A DNA stretch of 64,000 nt from Castor canadensis (Eukaryota > Chordata > Mammalia > Rodentia > Castoridae). Of this stretch, positions 33,890-44,494 are shown piece by piece (the first letter of the stretch is position 1; every line of letters starts with the position of its first letter). The notes beneath the pieces were generated by a model. That model made no database searches, was not told the DNA's origin, and worked only from the letters and a program-made list of their open reading frames with translations. The DNA lies in contig NC_133402.1 in assembly GCF_047511655.1 (NCBI RefSeq), forward strand, positions 66,344,951-66,408,950. The letters are read 5' to 3'. The translations under genes were made by a program, and so were the position numbers.

Positions 33890-34055
33890 GCAAGAATATA
33901 AAATATTGTAACCTGTCAAAGATATTTTAAGAAGGGAGAAGGGAAGAGGGAGAACCAAACCAGGGTACAGTATATGTATTTATGGAAATGTCACAATGAA
34001 GCCTCTGTAAAACTATCATAAACTAATAAAAACATTTAAAAAAGAAAAAAAGTAT
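33890..34055 (+). mobile_element. L1 3'-end fragment
   Basis: A purine-rich tract (33930-33960), then 'tatttatggaaatgtcacaatgaagcctctg' and 'actaataaaaac' with an A-rich tail. Same family style as 2930-3165. A composite SINE begins immediately after the tail. Confidence 0.75.
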
Positions 34056-34063
34056 ATTCCCAA

Positions 34064-34395
34064 CTGGGCACCCATGGCTCATGCTTATAATCCTAGCTAC
34101 TTGGGAAGCTGAGATAAAGAGGATTACAGTTCCAGGACAGCTTGGGCAAAAAGGGTTGTGAAATTCCATCACAGTGGAAAAAAGCTGGGTATCATGGTGC
34201 ATGCCTGTCACCCAGTGATGACGGGAATCCTCTAGGAAGATCGTGGTCCAGGTTAGCTTGGGAAAAAAGTGAACACCTATCTGAAAAAAATAATCAGAGT
34301 GAAAAGGGTTAACGGTGTGACTCAAGAGATGGAACACTTGCTTAGCAAATACGAAGCACTGAGTTCAAATCCCAGTACCATCCAAAAGAGAAAAG
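34064..34395 (+). mobile_element. Composite B1-like + ID-like SINE
   Basis: Left B1-like unit ('ggctcatgcttataatcctagctacttgggaagctgag', 34076-34113), middle B1-like unit (34186-34290), ID-like unit ('gtgactcaagagatggaacacttgcttagc...gagttcaaatcccagtacc', 34316-34380). Probably inserted into or next to the L1 tail at 34055. Confidence 0.9.
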
Positions 34396-34721
34396 AATCC
34401 ATTCCTCCATCCCTAAAGTCAACTGTGCCTTGTAACATAATCTAATCACAAAAGTAATACCACCATCATCATCAGTCTGGAGAACTGTACACACTGTGTA
34501 AAACACTGGGAAGAAACCTTGATGGACATGTTGAGGTCCTGCCTACTACAATTTGATAGTCTACAGGAAGAAAGCATTTCAGGCAGATTTTAGCTGCCAA
34601 AGTGCTGGCTTAACCATTTCTCAGCTCTCAATGGGGCTCAATGTAGTTTTGTTGCAAATATACATTGCTTAATGTTTAAATCAGGTTAAACCTAGGTATT
34701 TTCTCAAATATTTATTTTTTT

Positions 34722-34920
34722 CTGCAGTGGTAGAATAAGATTTGAAATCAGGACCTTGGGACTGCTAAGCAAGCAATCTATGGCATAAGCCTGTACACTC
34801 CCAGCCCTTTTGGCTTTTATTTATTTTTCAAATATGGCTTGAACTTTTTCCCAGGGCCAACCTGGGGCTGAGATGCTCCATAGTTGTGTTTCAGGAGTGA
34901 GTTACTACACCTGGTCTTTT
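34722..34920 (-). mobile_element. Composite SINE, diverged, reverse strand
   Basis: An inverted ID-like unit (34740-34800, 'ctgctaagcaagcaatctatggcataagcc') followed by an inverted B1-like part (34806-34918). More decayed than its neighbour at 34938. Confidence 0.7.
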
Positions 34921-34937
34921 ATCATTTCTCTGTGTGT

Positions 34938-35271
34938 GTGTGTGGCACTGGGGTTTGAACTCGGGGCTTCACACTTGCTAAACAAATAAACAAATACTCT
35001 ACCACTCGAGCCATGCCCCCAGCCCTTTTCCCTCTGGTTATTTTGGAGGTAAGGGCTTGCTTTTGGCCCAGGCCAACATGGATGGCAATCCTACTTTATA
35101 CTTCCCACCACAGTTGGAGAGACAAGTTCATTCCATCGTGCCCAGATTTTTTTTTCTGTTGAGATGGAGTCTCACAAACTTTTTTGCTTTGCTTGGCCTG
35201 GCATCACAATCCTCCCATTCTCAATCTCTTATGTAGTTAGGATGCCAGGCGTGAGCCACCAGTTCCTGGCA
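34938..35271 (-). mobile_element. Composite B1-like + ID-like SINE, reverse strand
   Basis: An inverted ID-like unit ('ggcactggggtttgaactcggggcttcacacttgct...tctaccactcgagcc', 34944-35012) carries a small 'aaacaaataaac' expansion. It is followed by two inverted B1-like units ending 'gatgccaggcgtgagccaccag' at 35241-35262. Confidence 0.9.
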
Positions 35272-35284
35272 CTTTATCTATGGT

Positions 35285-36305
35285 GAATACAGTAAAATAT
35301 GTTTCTTCTATCTTTTAAAAATATATATTACATTGTAATTATGTGTAGTTATCCTACTATGCAACAACATAGCAGAACTTCTTACTCTTGTATAACTATA
35401 ACTTAGTCCACATTGTTCAATTGTCTCCTTCTTTGCTACCCTCTCCTTTCTGCTAATCACCATCCCACTCTCAGTTTCTGCGAGATAAACTTTTTTAGGT
35501 TTCACATATGAGTGGGATCACACAGTATGTGTGTTTCTGTGCCTGGTTTATCTCGATTAACATATGATCTTCAGATCTATCTATGTGTCGCAAATGACAT
35601 TCTTTTTGTGGCTGAATAGTATTTCGTTCTTTACACCACAACTTCCTTTACCCATTCATGGACTCATGCTTTTTCCATTTCTCTGCTGTTGTGAATAGTA
35701 TTGCAATGAACACCAGAGTGCAGATGTCTCTTCAGTATGATTGCATTTCCTTTGAATAGATGCCCACGGTGGGATTGACAGATCATGTGGTGGTTTGGCT
35801 TTTAATTTTTTGAGAAATTTCCATATGATTCTTCCTAATGACTGTAATAATTTACATTCAGTGTGCAAGGAAGGATTCCTTTTCTCCACATCTTTGCTAA
35901 TATTTGTTATTTTTAGTCTCTGAGTCATTCTTATAGGAACTTTGCATTTCCTTGGTAGGAAAATGGTATCGACCATTTTTCATATGCTTATGTGTCATTT
36001 TTGTGTCTTCTTTTGAGAAACATATATTTTGGTTTATTGTCCATTTTTAAATCAGATTACATAGTTTTCTTCTGTTGGTGGTGGTTTTATAGGGTGTTGT
36101 TTTAGGGATTGTTGTTTGTTTTTTGCTCTTTAATTATTCTGAGTTTTTACTGTATTTTGGATGTTAACCTCTTGTCAGATTTAAAGCTTGAAAATATTTT
36201 CTATCTGTGGCTGTCTCTTCACCCAAATGTTTCCTTTGCTATACAAAAGATTTTGTTTATTTCGAGGAAATTTTCTTTATTTTTACTTTTGATGTAATTT
36301 CTTTA
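35285..36305 (-). mobile_element. Old L1, 3' part, reverse strand
   Basis: Inverted ORF2 C-terminal region and 3' UTR. Blocks at 35590-35720 ('ttgtggctgaatagtatttcg...attgcaatgaacaccagagtgcag') and 35860-35900 ('ccttttctccacatctttgctaatatttg') are standard inverted L1. A decayed C-terminal frame is visible at 35656-35976. Confidence 0.85.
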
Positions 36306-36307
36306 TT

Positions 36308-36386
36308 TGGTGGTACTGGAATTTGAACTCAAACCTTTGCATCTCTAGGCAGATGCTTTACCACTTGAGCCACAACTCCAGCCCTT
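36308..36386 (-). mobile_element. ID-like SINE, reverse strand
   Basis: 'ggtggtactggaatttgaactcaaacctttgcatctctaggcagatgctttaccacttgagccacaactccagccc' is the complete inverted tRNA/ID-like unit. It sits exactly between two reverse L1s (35285-36305 and 36388-38418). Confidence 0.9.
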
Positions 36387-36387
36387 G

Positions 36388-38418
36388 ATGGAATTCTTTT
36401 TCCTTTTATTTTATCATTTTTACATTTACTTACAAGTGTTTACATTGTTTGGGCCACCTCCCCTTCCCCCTACCCCTCACCCCCCTCCCCTCTGTCTCCT
36501 CCCTCCTCTTTGCCCACCTGTACTTCCCAGCTGAATCTATTCTGCCCTCTTGTTCTCTGATATTGTTGAAGAGAAAACATAAGAGATAATAAAAGAGACA
36601 CAGCATTTTTGCTAGTTTAGAATAAAGATAGCTATACAAAGAAATTCCTGGCGTTGCTTCCATGCACTTGTGTATTGCAACCCACATTGGTTCATCTCTG
36701 TCAGACTCTTCACTACTTCCTGGTCCCCTTCCCACAGTGGACTCTGCCAGTTTAAGATTACTTGATTTGCTCCTGTACAGTGAGCACATCAACCACATCC
36801 AAGTTTTAGGTTTCCTTCCCTTTCCCTGTTCCTCCTGTGCACATTCTCCTCTTAGTGTGTGAATCATGTCCAATAATATTACTGCATTTGTTTTAGGTCT
36901 ACAATCTGCATATGAAGACAAACATGCGACTTTTTGCCTTCTGAGCCTGGTTAACTTTGCTTAAGATGAAGTTCTCCAGTTCCATCCATTTATTTGAGAA
37001 TGACAAAATTTCATTCTTCTTTGTGGCTGAATAAAATTCCATTGTGTATAGATACCACATTTTCTTGATCCATTGATCAATATTGGGGCATCTTGGCTGT
37101 TTCCATAACTTGGCTATTGTGAAGAGCACTGCAATAAACATGGGTGTGCGGGTGCCTCTGGAGTAACCTGAGTTGAATTCCTTGGATTTATCCCCACGAG
37201 TGGTATTGCTGGATCATATGGCAGATCTATGTTTAGTTTTGTGAGAAGACTCCATATTGTTTTCCAGAGTGGTTGTACTAGCTTACATTCCCATCAGCAG
37301 TGTATGAGGGTTTCTTTTTCCTGCATCCTCACCAACATTTGTTGTTAGTGGTGTTTTTGATGGTAGCTATTCTGACAAGTGAGGTGGAATCTTAGTTTTG
37401 ATTTTCATTTCCTTTATGGCCAGGGATGGTGAGCACTTTTTATGTGTTTTTTTTTCCATTTGGACTTCTTCCATTGAAAAAGTTCATTAATTTGGGGGGA
37501 TAGTTTAGTTTTTTCTGGTTATCAGTTCTTTGATGTATAGCTAGCAAATATTTTCTCCGACTCTGTGGGTGTTCTCTTCAATTTAGAGACCATTTACTTT
37601 GTTGTGCAGAAGCTTTTTAATTTCATGTAGTCCCATTTGTCCATCCTTTATCTTAAGTTTCTTGGCTGCTGATGTTCTACTGAGGAAGTCCTTGCCTATA
37701 CCTATTGTTTCCAGAGTACTCCCTGCTCTTTTGTGTACTAATTGCAAGGTTTCAGGCCTGATATTAAGATCTTAATCCACTTGGAGTTGATATTAGTACA
37801 GAGTGACAAGTAGGGATCTAGTTTCAGTTTTCTGTAGGCAGATATCCACTTTTCCCAGCAACATTTGTGGAAGAGGCTGTCTTCTCTCCATCATGTTTTT
37901 GGTGCCTTCATCAAATATAAGGTGGGCCTAGCTGTGTGGCTTCATATCTGGGTCCTCTATTCTGTTCCACTGGTCTTCATGTCTGGTTTTGTGCCAGTAC
38001 CATGCTGCTTTTATTGCTATGGCTCTGTAGTATAGTTTGAAGTCAGATATTCTGATACCTCTAGCATTGCTCTTTTTGCTCAGTATTGCCTTGGCTATTC
38101 GCAGTCTCTTGTGTTTCCAAATGAACTTTAGGGTAGATTTTTCGATCTCTGTGATGAATGTCATTGAGATTTTGATGGGAATTGCATTAAACATGTAGAC
38201 TGGTTTTGGTAGTATAGCCATTTTTACTGTGTTGTGTCTGCCAATCTATGAGCCTGGAGATCTTTCCACCATCCATAGTCTTCCTTGATATTTCTTTAGT
38301 GGTTTGTAGTTCTCCTTGTTAGAGGTCATTTACATTCTTTATTAAGTTTATTCCTAGGTATCTCATCTTTTTGAGGCTACTGTAAATGGAATTATTTTCC
38401 TATATTCTTTCTCAGTTT
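36388..38418 (-). mobile_element. 5'-truncated L1, reverse strand
   Basis: Inverted 3' UTR with the C-rich (inverted G-rich) tract at 36449-36510, then ORF2. Coding blocks survive on the minus strand: 36899-37141 gives the C-terminal '...[16 protein letters not shown]...' segment, and 37928-38221 gives '...[21 protein letters not shown]...'. The latter runs parallel to 18790-19060 in the young L1. The element stops at about 38418, in the counterpart of 18565 of the young L1. Frameshifts and stops separate the blocks, so it is a pseudogene. Confidence 0.92.
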
Positions 38419-39295
38419 GTTCATTTTGACCTAAAAAGTTCCAAAGATGTTGGTTCTTTTGTACTGTAGGCACATTAAATATGTCATTCCATTTTCTACT
38501 GCATTGCATTGCTTCTAATGATAATTTATCTGTATCTTATTAATTCCCTTATATATAATGTATGTCTTCACTTTTTAAGGTTTTTATCTTTGATTTTCAG
38601 CATCTTCAAAGATGTGTCCTCTGTGTCTGTATGTGTGTTTGTGCGTGTATTTTCCTTGGGATCTGTTTAGTGTCATGAATCTGAAGATTAATAATTTTTA
38701 CAACATTAAAAATAGTCATTACTTGTTCAAATATTTTCATCCCAATCACCTCACACTCTAGAATTCTGATGACATATATTTTCAGCTTCTTTACATTGTC
38801 TAACCTCTTTACATTGTCTAAAACCTCAGATGAATTTTTAAATTTCCTCTTACTGCTTTGAATCAATTTAGAACATTTCTATTGACCTGTCCTCACATTC
38901 AACAATCTTTTCTTCTGAATGCCAATTTGCTCTAAGTCCGTTCTGTACATTTTTTCAGTGTTAGGATCTAGACTATCACTTCAGTTCTTATTTTGATTCC
39001 TTGTCTACTAATATTTCTCTGTACAGTCCGTGTATGAGCATATGGGATTTACTCTGTCCAATTTTACTTTAAGCTATGTTATGGCTGGTGTAAAATGGTT
39101 GTTACTGTCATGCTGTTGGGGACCTCACTTAATGAATGTCCTCTCTGGGATATCAGGGTACCTGAAACTGGGAAGTAGTGCTGCTATTTATAAAATAATT
39201 GTCTTATACAGAACTGTACCCTTCTGCTGGCCAGTCTTTCATTCTAATAAAATGATGACACTTCTGCTTGAACTTTGCAAATAAGAAGAAGCACA
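38419..39295. other. Unassigned sequence with a short tandem repeat
   Basis: No gene recognised. 38787-38822 holds two near-identical 18-base units ('ctttacattgtctaacct'). The surroundings may be old repeat. Confidence 0.45.
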
Positions 39296-39299
39296 CTTT

Positions 39300-40720
39300 C
39301 ATTGTTTCTCACTGTGAGCCTTTGATTTCCACCCTGAGTTACTTAACTTTAAATCTGTCCTCTCCAGCAGTAACCACTCTCTTACTGGTGGATTCTTTAT
39401 CTTCAACCTTCTGTTTTCTGTTGGTTCCTTCCCATCCCTTAAATATGTGTAAGTCTCTCTTCTCTAAAAGATTTCACTCACTGAACATCATTGATCCATA
39501 TGGAATTCCAGCCACCTGTTGTCTCTTTCTTCCCTTCCATATCACAGCTTTTTGAAAGTTTTTTCTGTAGTCTTCAGTCACTCTACATACACTCATCAAT
39601 TCATTGCTCCCTGATATATATAATATAAGCTGGTCTTACCAAGATCATTGTTGGTAAATCCACTGTTCCATTTTCAATCTTTTCTGCATCATTTGATGCT
39701 GTTCAATTCTTTCTTCTTTCAAACCTAAGACTCTGTGCCCTCTTGGCACTCATCCTACATCTGGTTGAAATTATTTCCATCATAATCGCCTCTACTTCCT
39801 CTAATTAAATGTTAATTTTCCTTGAGGTTTGGATCCTAACCCTGTTCAATAGACAAGTTCCTTTCTCAGAACTTCAGTTGCTCTCTCCATCATGCTCTGA
39901 AGACTTCTCCATGTTTTCTAAGTCTCTCCAATTTCAGACATGAGATCCCCACTGAACTTTTATACTTATAAGTTTACAGATCCCTTAAGTTTACCATATC
40001 CAAAACTAAACTCGGCATATGCTATCCTTCCTTTGTGTCCTCAGTCTCAGTGAGTGCCATAGTCACCCTCCCAGTGGCCTAAGTCAGAAACCTGGACACA
40101 ATGTGTCACTCAATTTTTTTCCTTCTTGTTTAGTAATGACTGTCAATTCTTCATCCAGTGAATCTCAAGAATCTGTTCAGGCTTCTTAACCTTCATAGTT
40201 ATTCCTATAATCAAGTTATTGTCACCTCCTAACTAGATAATACTAGTGTAAGTACAAATTCCTCCTGGTGACTCATTCCAATACATAATGCTGCCCCAAA
40301 GATCTTTTGTAAGTGCAAAGCCTTCTCACATCCTCTCCTTTTGCTAAGAAACAGTCCAACCTTTTTTTTTTCTTTTTTTTTTGTATTTACAGAGCTTGTG
40401 TGACCTGGTCCCTGCTTATTACTACAGGCTTATTTCTCACATTCATCTTTTCTACTTATCATCTAAACATAAGCTTTACAGAACTTTCTTCAATTCCCAA
40501 AGTATATCTTACATGTAGTAGCTTCCAAGGCTACTCTTACCATTACTCATCCCGTCTTCTGGAAAATTCCCATGTGGGTTTCCCTGTTACTTACCAGTGA
40601 AAGTATGTATCACTTTATTTGCTTATACTAATAAATAACAAAAAATATGACTACAGCACTGAGACTGTCCTTCATCACTGTGTCCCCAAAGCTAGCTGTT
40701 ATACACAGCATATAAATGCA
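39300..40720 (+). mobile_element. Long LINE-2 (L2) remnant
   Basis: The motif order follows L2 closely. It includes 'cttaccaagatcattgttggtaaatcc' (39636), 'gcatcatttgatgctgttc' (39685), 'tccaaaactaaactcggca' (40000) and 'tcagtgagtgccatagtcaccctcccagtggcctaagtcagaaacctggac' (40047). It ends in 'aggaatgaatgaat' near 40740. The 39560-40330 part is the most secure. It is unusually long for a piece of so old an element and has no open frame. Confidence 0.8.
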
Positions 40721-40740
40721 TGTGGAAAGAGAATACAGGA

Positions 40741-42545
40741 ATGAATGAATATCTGCATTAAAAATGTCTTAGCAAAACATTTTTCAAAACCAAATTAATG
40801 ACCTTTGTTTTTCTTTGTGCCTCTTTCTGCCCTTATCACCTCCACATAGCCCAGCACGGTACATTATACATACACCTATGGTTTTCCACGTGGACTGTGC
40901 TCTCTCTTCGCTCTATGGGCATATCCCAAGCCCCTTCTCGGGCATACCTCCAAGTCACTTCTCCACATAGATTACTGAGTTGAGCCTTTTCCTCTCCTGG
41001 ACTCTGACTTTTTCAAACATTCACTGACATGTAATCTTCTACCCATGGGACTTCTTTATTATTACACCATTTTCACTGCTTTACCAATAGGATTTTTCTG
41101 CTCAAAGCTGAAGGAGATATTTTGGTATACATTTGTTAAAAAATCAAATATCCTGTAGCACATGGTAAGAACTAATTACTGCTCACTGAATGGGAGAAGA
41201 AATAGGCAGTCACCAAGACTCAATTTGTGCCAGTGCCATGATTGGAGCAGAAAGTTTTATCCATGAACCTAAATGGCTAGGTGAGAAAAAAGGCCAATTC
41301 TTAGGTGAAACTTAGTCAAATAAAAATGAAATACTAGCTTATTTTACACTCTATGTTCATTTTGTCTAATCATTCCTTCATAATCTTGAAAATGAACTAT
41401 TTACATGTTAGAAATAAATGTTAAATCCTAACTCCTGAAAAATCTTACTTGATTCCAATTGATCATGCAAGCCTTTCTAACTTTACTCCCAGAGACAACT
41501 CCTATTGCCAACCATATTGACATTACATGGAAAGGAAGGAAGGTTTCATTTATTCAGCTACTCAGTTATCCACCAGCCAGTTGGAAGGGGACTGTTATTT
41601 TGGTGTGACTTTTAAATATTTTACTATTTCCACTTTTCATATAATATTTGCATGACAGAAAAGTGATACTAAATGTTTTGTATACAGTACATAAACTAAA
41701 ATAAGATTCTTTATACTTCTATGGATGTTAAATTAAGAAAGGCTAAATGATTAAAAAGTAATTCACAAAAAAGAAAACCAGAAAGTAATACATAAATTCT
41801 TAGAAAAACAGAAGATAAATAAGGTTGTGATAACTTTTGGATTTTTTAGTGCAAAGGGACATTAGTTATTCACTGCTGCTTTGAGCAGTTGATGTATTCC
41901 TGTCATGATTAATTTCTTTTCATGGTTATATCATGTTTGAATTTGCTACACGATCCAGTTTTTAGGTTATAATACACCAAAAAGAAAAAAGAGAAACGTG
42001 TCATGTGAATTGCTGGTGATATCGTGATGTTCAAGTTTGAGAGTCATTAAGTAGTTTCCATTCTCGCTTCCCCAGCATCAATTACTCCACTCTGCATTTA
42101 CTTACTCCACTCTGTATAATGAGCCCCCAGAGCATGTTTCATTGCAGGAGAAAGCACACATTCTTCACTTGCGGTCAGTGGGATGTGGTTAATTTGAAAT
42201 CACTTAAACTATTATATCTGTCAAGTGCAGTTATTTTATTTTCAATTCACTCCCGTGTTTTAGTATGCATGTCGATTACTGGGTCAAACTGGCAGATTAA
42301 TTTAGAAGCATTCTGTTGCAATGCTGTTTGTCACTGCCGTTGTATGCTGGCCACTGCTGAAAGTGAATACCTGTCCATTAAAACTGGTTGCCAAAGATAC
42401 CACACTTAACATAAACAATAATGTATAGATAAGGAAAAGGTGCTAAACCAGAGATTATGGCTCACAGCTCCTACAGTATGGAACAACCAGTTATAGAAAA
42501 TGTTTCAGGAAGATTAGAACCTAAAAGCAACAAGATGCCGAAGGA
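40741..42545. other. Unassigned sequence; possible conserved noncoding block
   Basis: No gene recognised. 42005-42420 is repeat-free, balanced in composition and includes a tandem 'ttactccactctg' pair (42085 and 42104). A 96-codon plus ORF (42119-42409) has no protein-family features. Confidence 0.4.
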
Positions 42546-42549
42546 GACC

Positions 42550-42585
42550 TATAGAATATAGAATATAGAATATAGAATATAGAAC
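42550..42585 (+). repeat. Heptamer tandem repeat (ATAGAAT)n
   Basis: About five copies of a 7-base unit, seen directly. Confidence 0.95.
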
Positions 42586-42662
42586 TGGAAAGAGCCAGGT
42601 GAGGTTTTGTGTTGTTGTATTCTGTTATTCTTCATAATAGCCAGGATAGCAAAATCAAACTC

Positions 42663-42722
42663 TGTGTGAGTGTGTGTGTGTGTGTGTGTGCGCGTATGTG
42701 CGCATGTGTGTGAGTGTGTGTG
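42663..42722 (+). repeat. (TG)n microsatellite, interrupted
   Basis: GT/TG repeats with CG and AT interruptions over about 60 bases, on the plus strand. Confidence 0.95.
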
Positions 42723-42784
42723 AAAGAGTAAGATAGGGAGAGAGACAGAGAATGATGGAGAGTAAAGGCACTTCAAGACCTAAT

Positions 42785-43365
42785 TGCTTAAAGTTGAATA
42801 TTGGATTCCCAAAATAAATGATCTAAGTCAAACTTGTGAAAAGCAAAAGTAAGGATGCCAAACATGGGCTTAGCATATTTCATTCTAAATGGTCATGTAT
42901 TAATAAAGAGTAAACAAATTTAAATGAGCACCTGAGGAATATACTGCTACCATAGCTCATATTCTGCATGAATAAATGTAATTTACCCTACGTACCAAGC
43001 TTTCATCACTTTATAATACTGTTGATATTAAGAATTCAATAGAGTAAAGCATTCCTTAATAGTTCTGTAAATAACTGGTTTGTAGTATTGTGGTACTAAT
43101 GACACAAAATTCACAACAGTAACTGATGGGACACCAAAAGATTTCATTTCCTCAGGAAGGCAAAAGGATATACTTTGGAAATAATGCTTTGAAGTTATGC
43201 CTTTTCACTAAAATTGTAGGACAGCAGGAAATAGAACACCGCTTTATTCACAGACACCAAGGAAAGTGCTACCTTCATACACGGGCAAAACTGGGAGCTA
43301 TGTACAAAAATAATGATGAAGAAAAGTCCAAAACCAAGAAAGGTATACACAGATGAAACCTACAT
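42785..43365. other. Unassigned sequence, no gene seen
   Basis: AT-rich; one 76-codon ORF without family features. Confidence 0.4.
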
Positions 43366-43730
43366 GAAATCTTCTGAGCTGGGCACTGGTAGCTCACACC
43401 TGTAATCCTAGCTACTTGGGAGGCTGAAATTGGGGGAGGGTATTACAGTTTGAGACCATCCATGGAATAAATGTACTGAGATCCCATCTCAACCAATAGT
43501 TGGGTGTGGTGGTGCCTGCTTATCAACTTGGTGACAGCAGGAAGTACAGAATAAGAGGATCATGGTCCAGGATGATTTGGGCAAAAAGTGAGGCCTTATC
43601 TCCAAATTAACCAGAGCAAAAGGACTGTAGGTATGACTAAAGGAACAGAGCAACTGCCTAGCAAGTGTGAGGCTTTGAGTTCAAACCACAGTACCACCCA
43701 AAAAGTAAGAAAAAAAAAGAAATCTTCTGA
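43366..43730 (+). mobile_element. Full-length composite SINE with 12-bp target duplication
   Basis: GAAATCTTCTGA at 43366-43377 and 43719-43730 flanks the element (43378-43718). Parts in order: a B1/7SL-like unit ('ggtagctcacacctgtaatcctagctacttgggaggctgaaa'), a second B1-like unit ('gttgggtgtggtggtgcctgct' onward), and a tRNA/ID-like unit ('agcaactgcctagcaagtgtgaggctttgagttcaaaccacagtacc'). An A-rich tail follows. The exact duplication shows that all three parts moved as one. Confidence 0.95.
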
Positions 43731-44269
43731 CCATCATAGGAACTTCAATTCAAAAGCAATTACTTTGAAAGGCTGCACAATGCTATATCAAGAATGAGTG
43801 TGCAAGGAAGCATTCTCATAGAAAGTAGTCAGGTCTTTGTTATCAGATGGTGTGGGTCAGGACCAAGCCCATTTCCAGTCACTGTCCTGATGTTTATCTA
43901 TGAGTGTTGATCCTTTACAAATAAATACATATCTCTTTTTAAAAGTCATACATAAAAATCATAAGCTATATCTTTAATAAAATTTCTGTTTTAAAGTAAA
44001 TCTGTTAACAAGAAAATGTGAACTTTGTTAAATTCTGAAACACTGCTTTAGGGAATATGCTTATATCCTTAATTATTCCACTGAGTTAAAGGTTGGGAGA
44101 AGGAACTCCAAGTTTGCTTTTCTTGACGTCTTTCTAGGTCTTTTGATAGTGTCAATTAAATTCTACTGGCTACCTGAAAAGCATACATTTATGGAAGAGA
44201 AGAGGGTTGAACAGGAGACATCATTCGCACTCTCTTTATCTTAGTGTTAATAATTCACTTGATAGGCTA

Positions 44270-44490
44270 AAAGTGGAGATATTATGATAGATATACTTAT
44301 TGTGTCAGATGTAAGTGAAGACAGCTCTGTGAAACCCACCAAACACTGAAAAGGTGGGAAGGAAAGGGAGAATGGAAATATGATGGAGGGTGTGATCTTG
44401 TTGAAGGTATAGTATGCGTGAGTATGGAATTCCCATAATAAAATTCCCTGTATTACTAGTGCATGCAAATTCACTAATAAAATAAAAATG
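44270..44490 (+). mobile_element. L1 3'-end fragment
   Basis: A purine-rich tract (44345-44390), then 'gagtatggaattcccataataaaattccctgtattac' and 'actaataaaataaaaatg'. Matches the style of 2930-3165. It is followed directly by an old L1 endonuclease segment, so it is a separate, adjoining copy. Confidence 0.65.
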
Positions 44491-44494
44491 TCAG

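Noticed and set aside
36430-36921. 163-codon minus-strand ORF
   Set aside because: Lies within the 3' UTR (including the G-rich tract on that strand) of the reverse L1 at 36388-38418.
42550-42585. CRISPR-like repeat array
   Set aside because: A simple heptamer tandem repeat without spacers, in mammalian DNA.
43378-43718. tRNA gene (A- and B-box-like sequences in the ID-like unit)
   Set aside because: Part of a dispersed SINE with A-tail and target duplication; no cloverleaf that would make a working tRNA was evident. The same applies to the other ID-like units.
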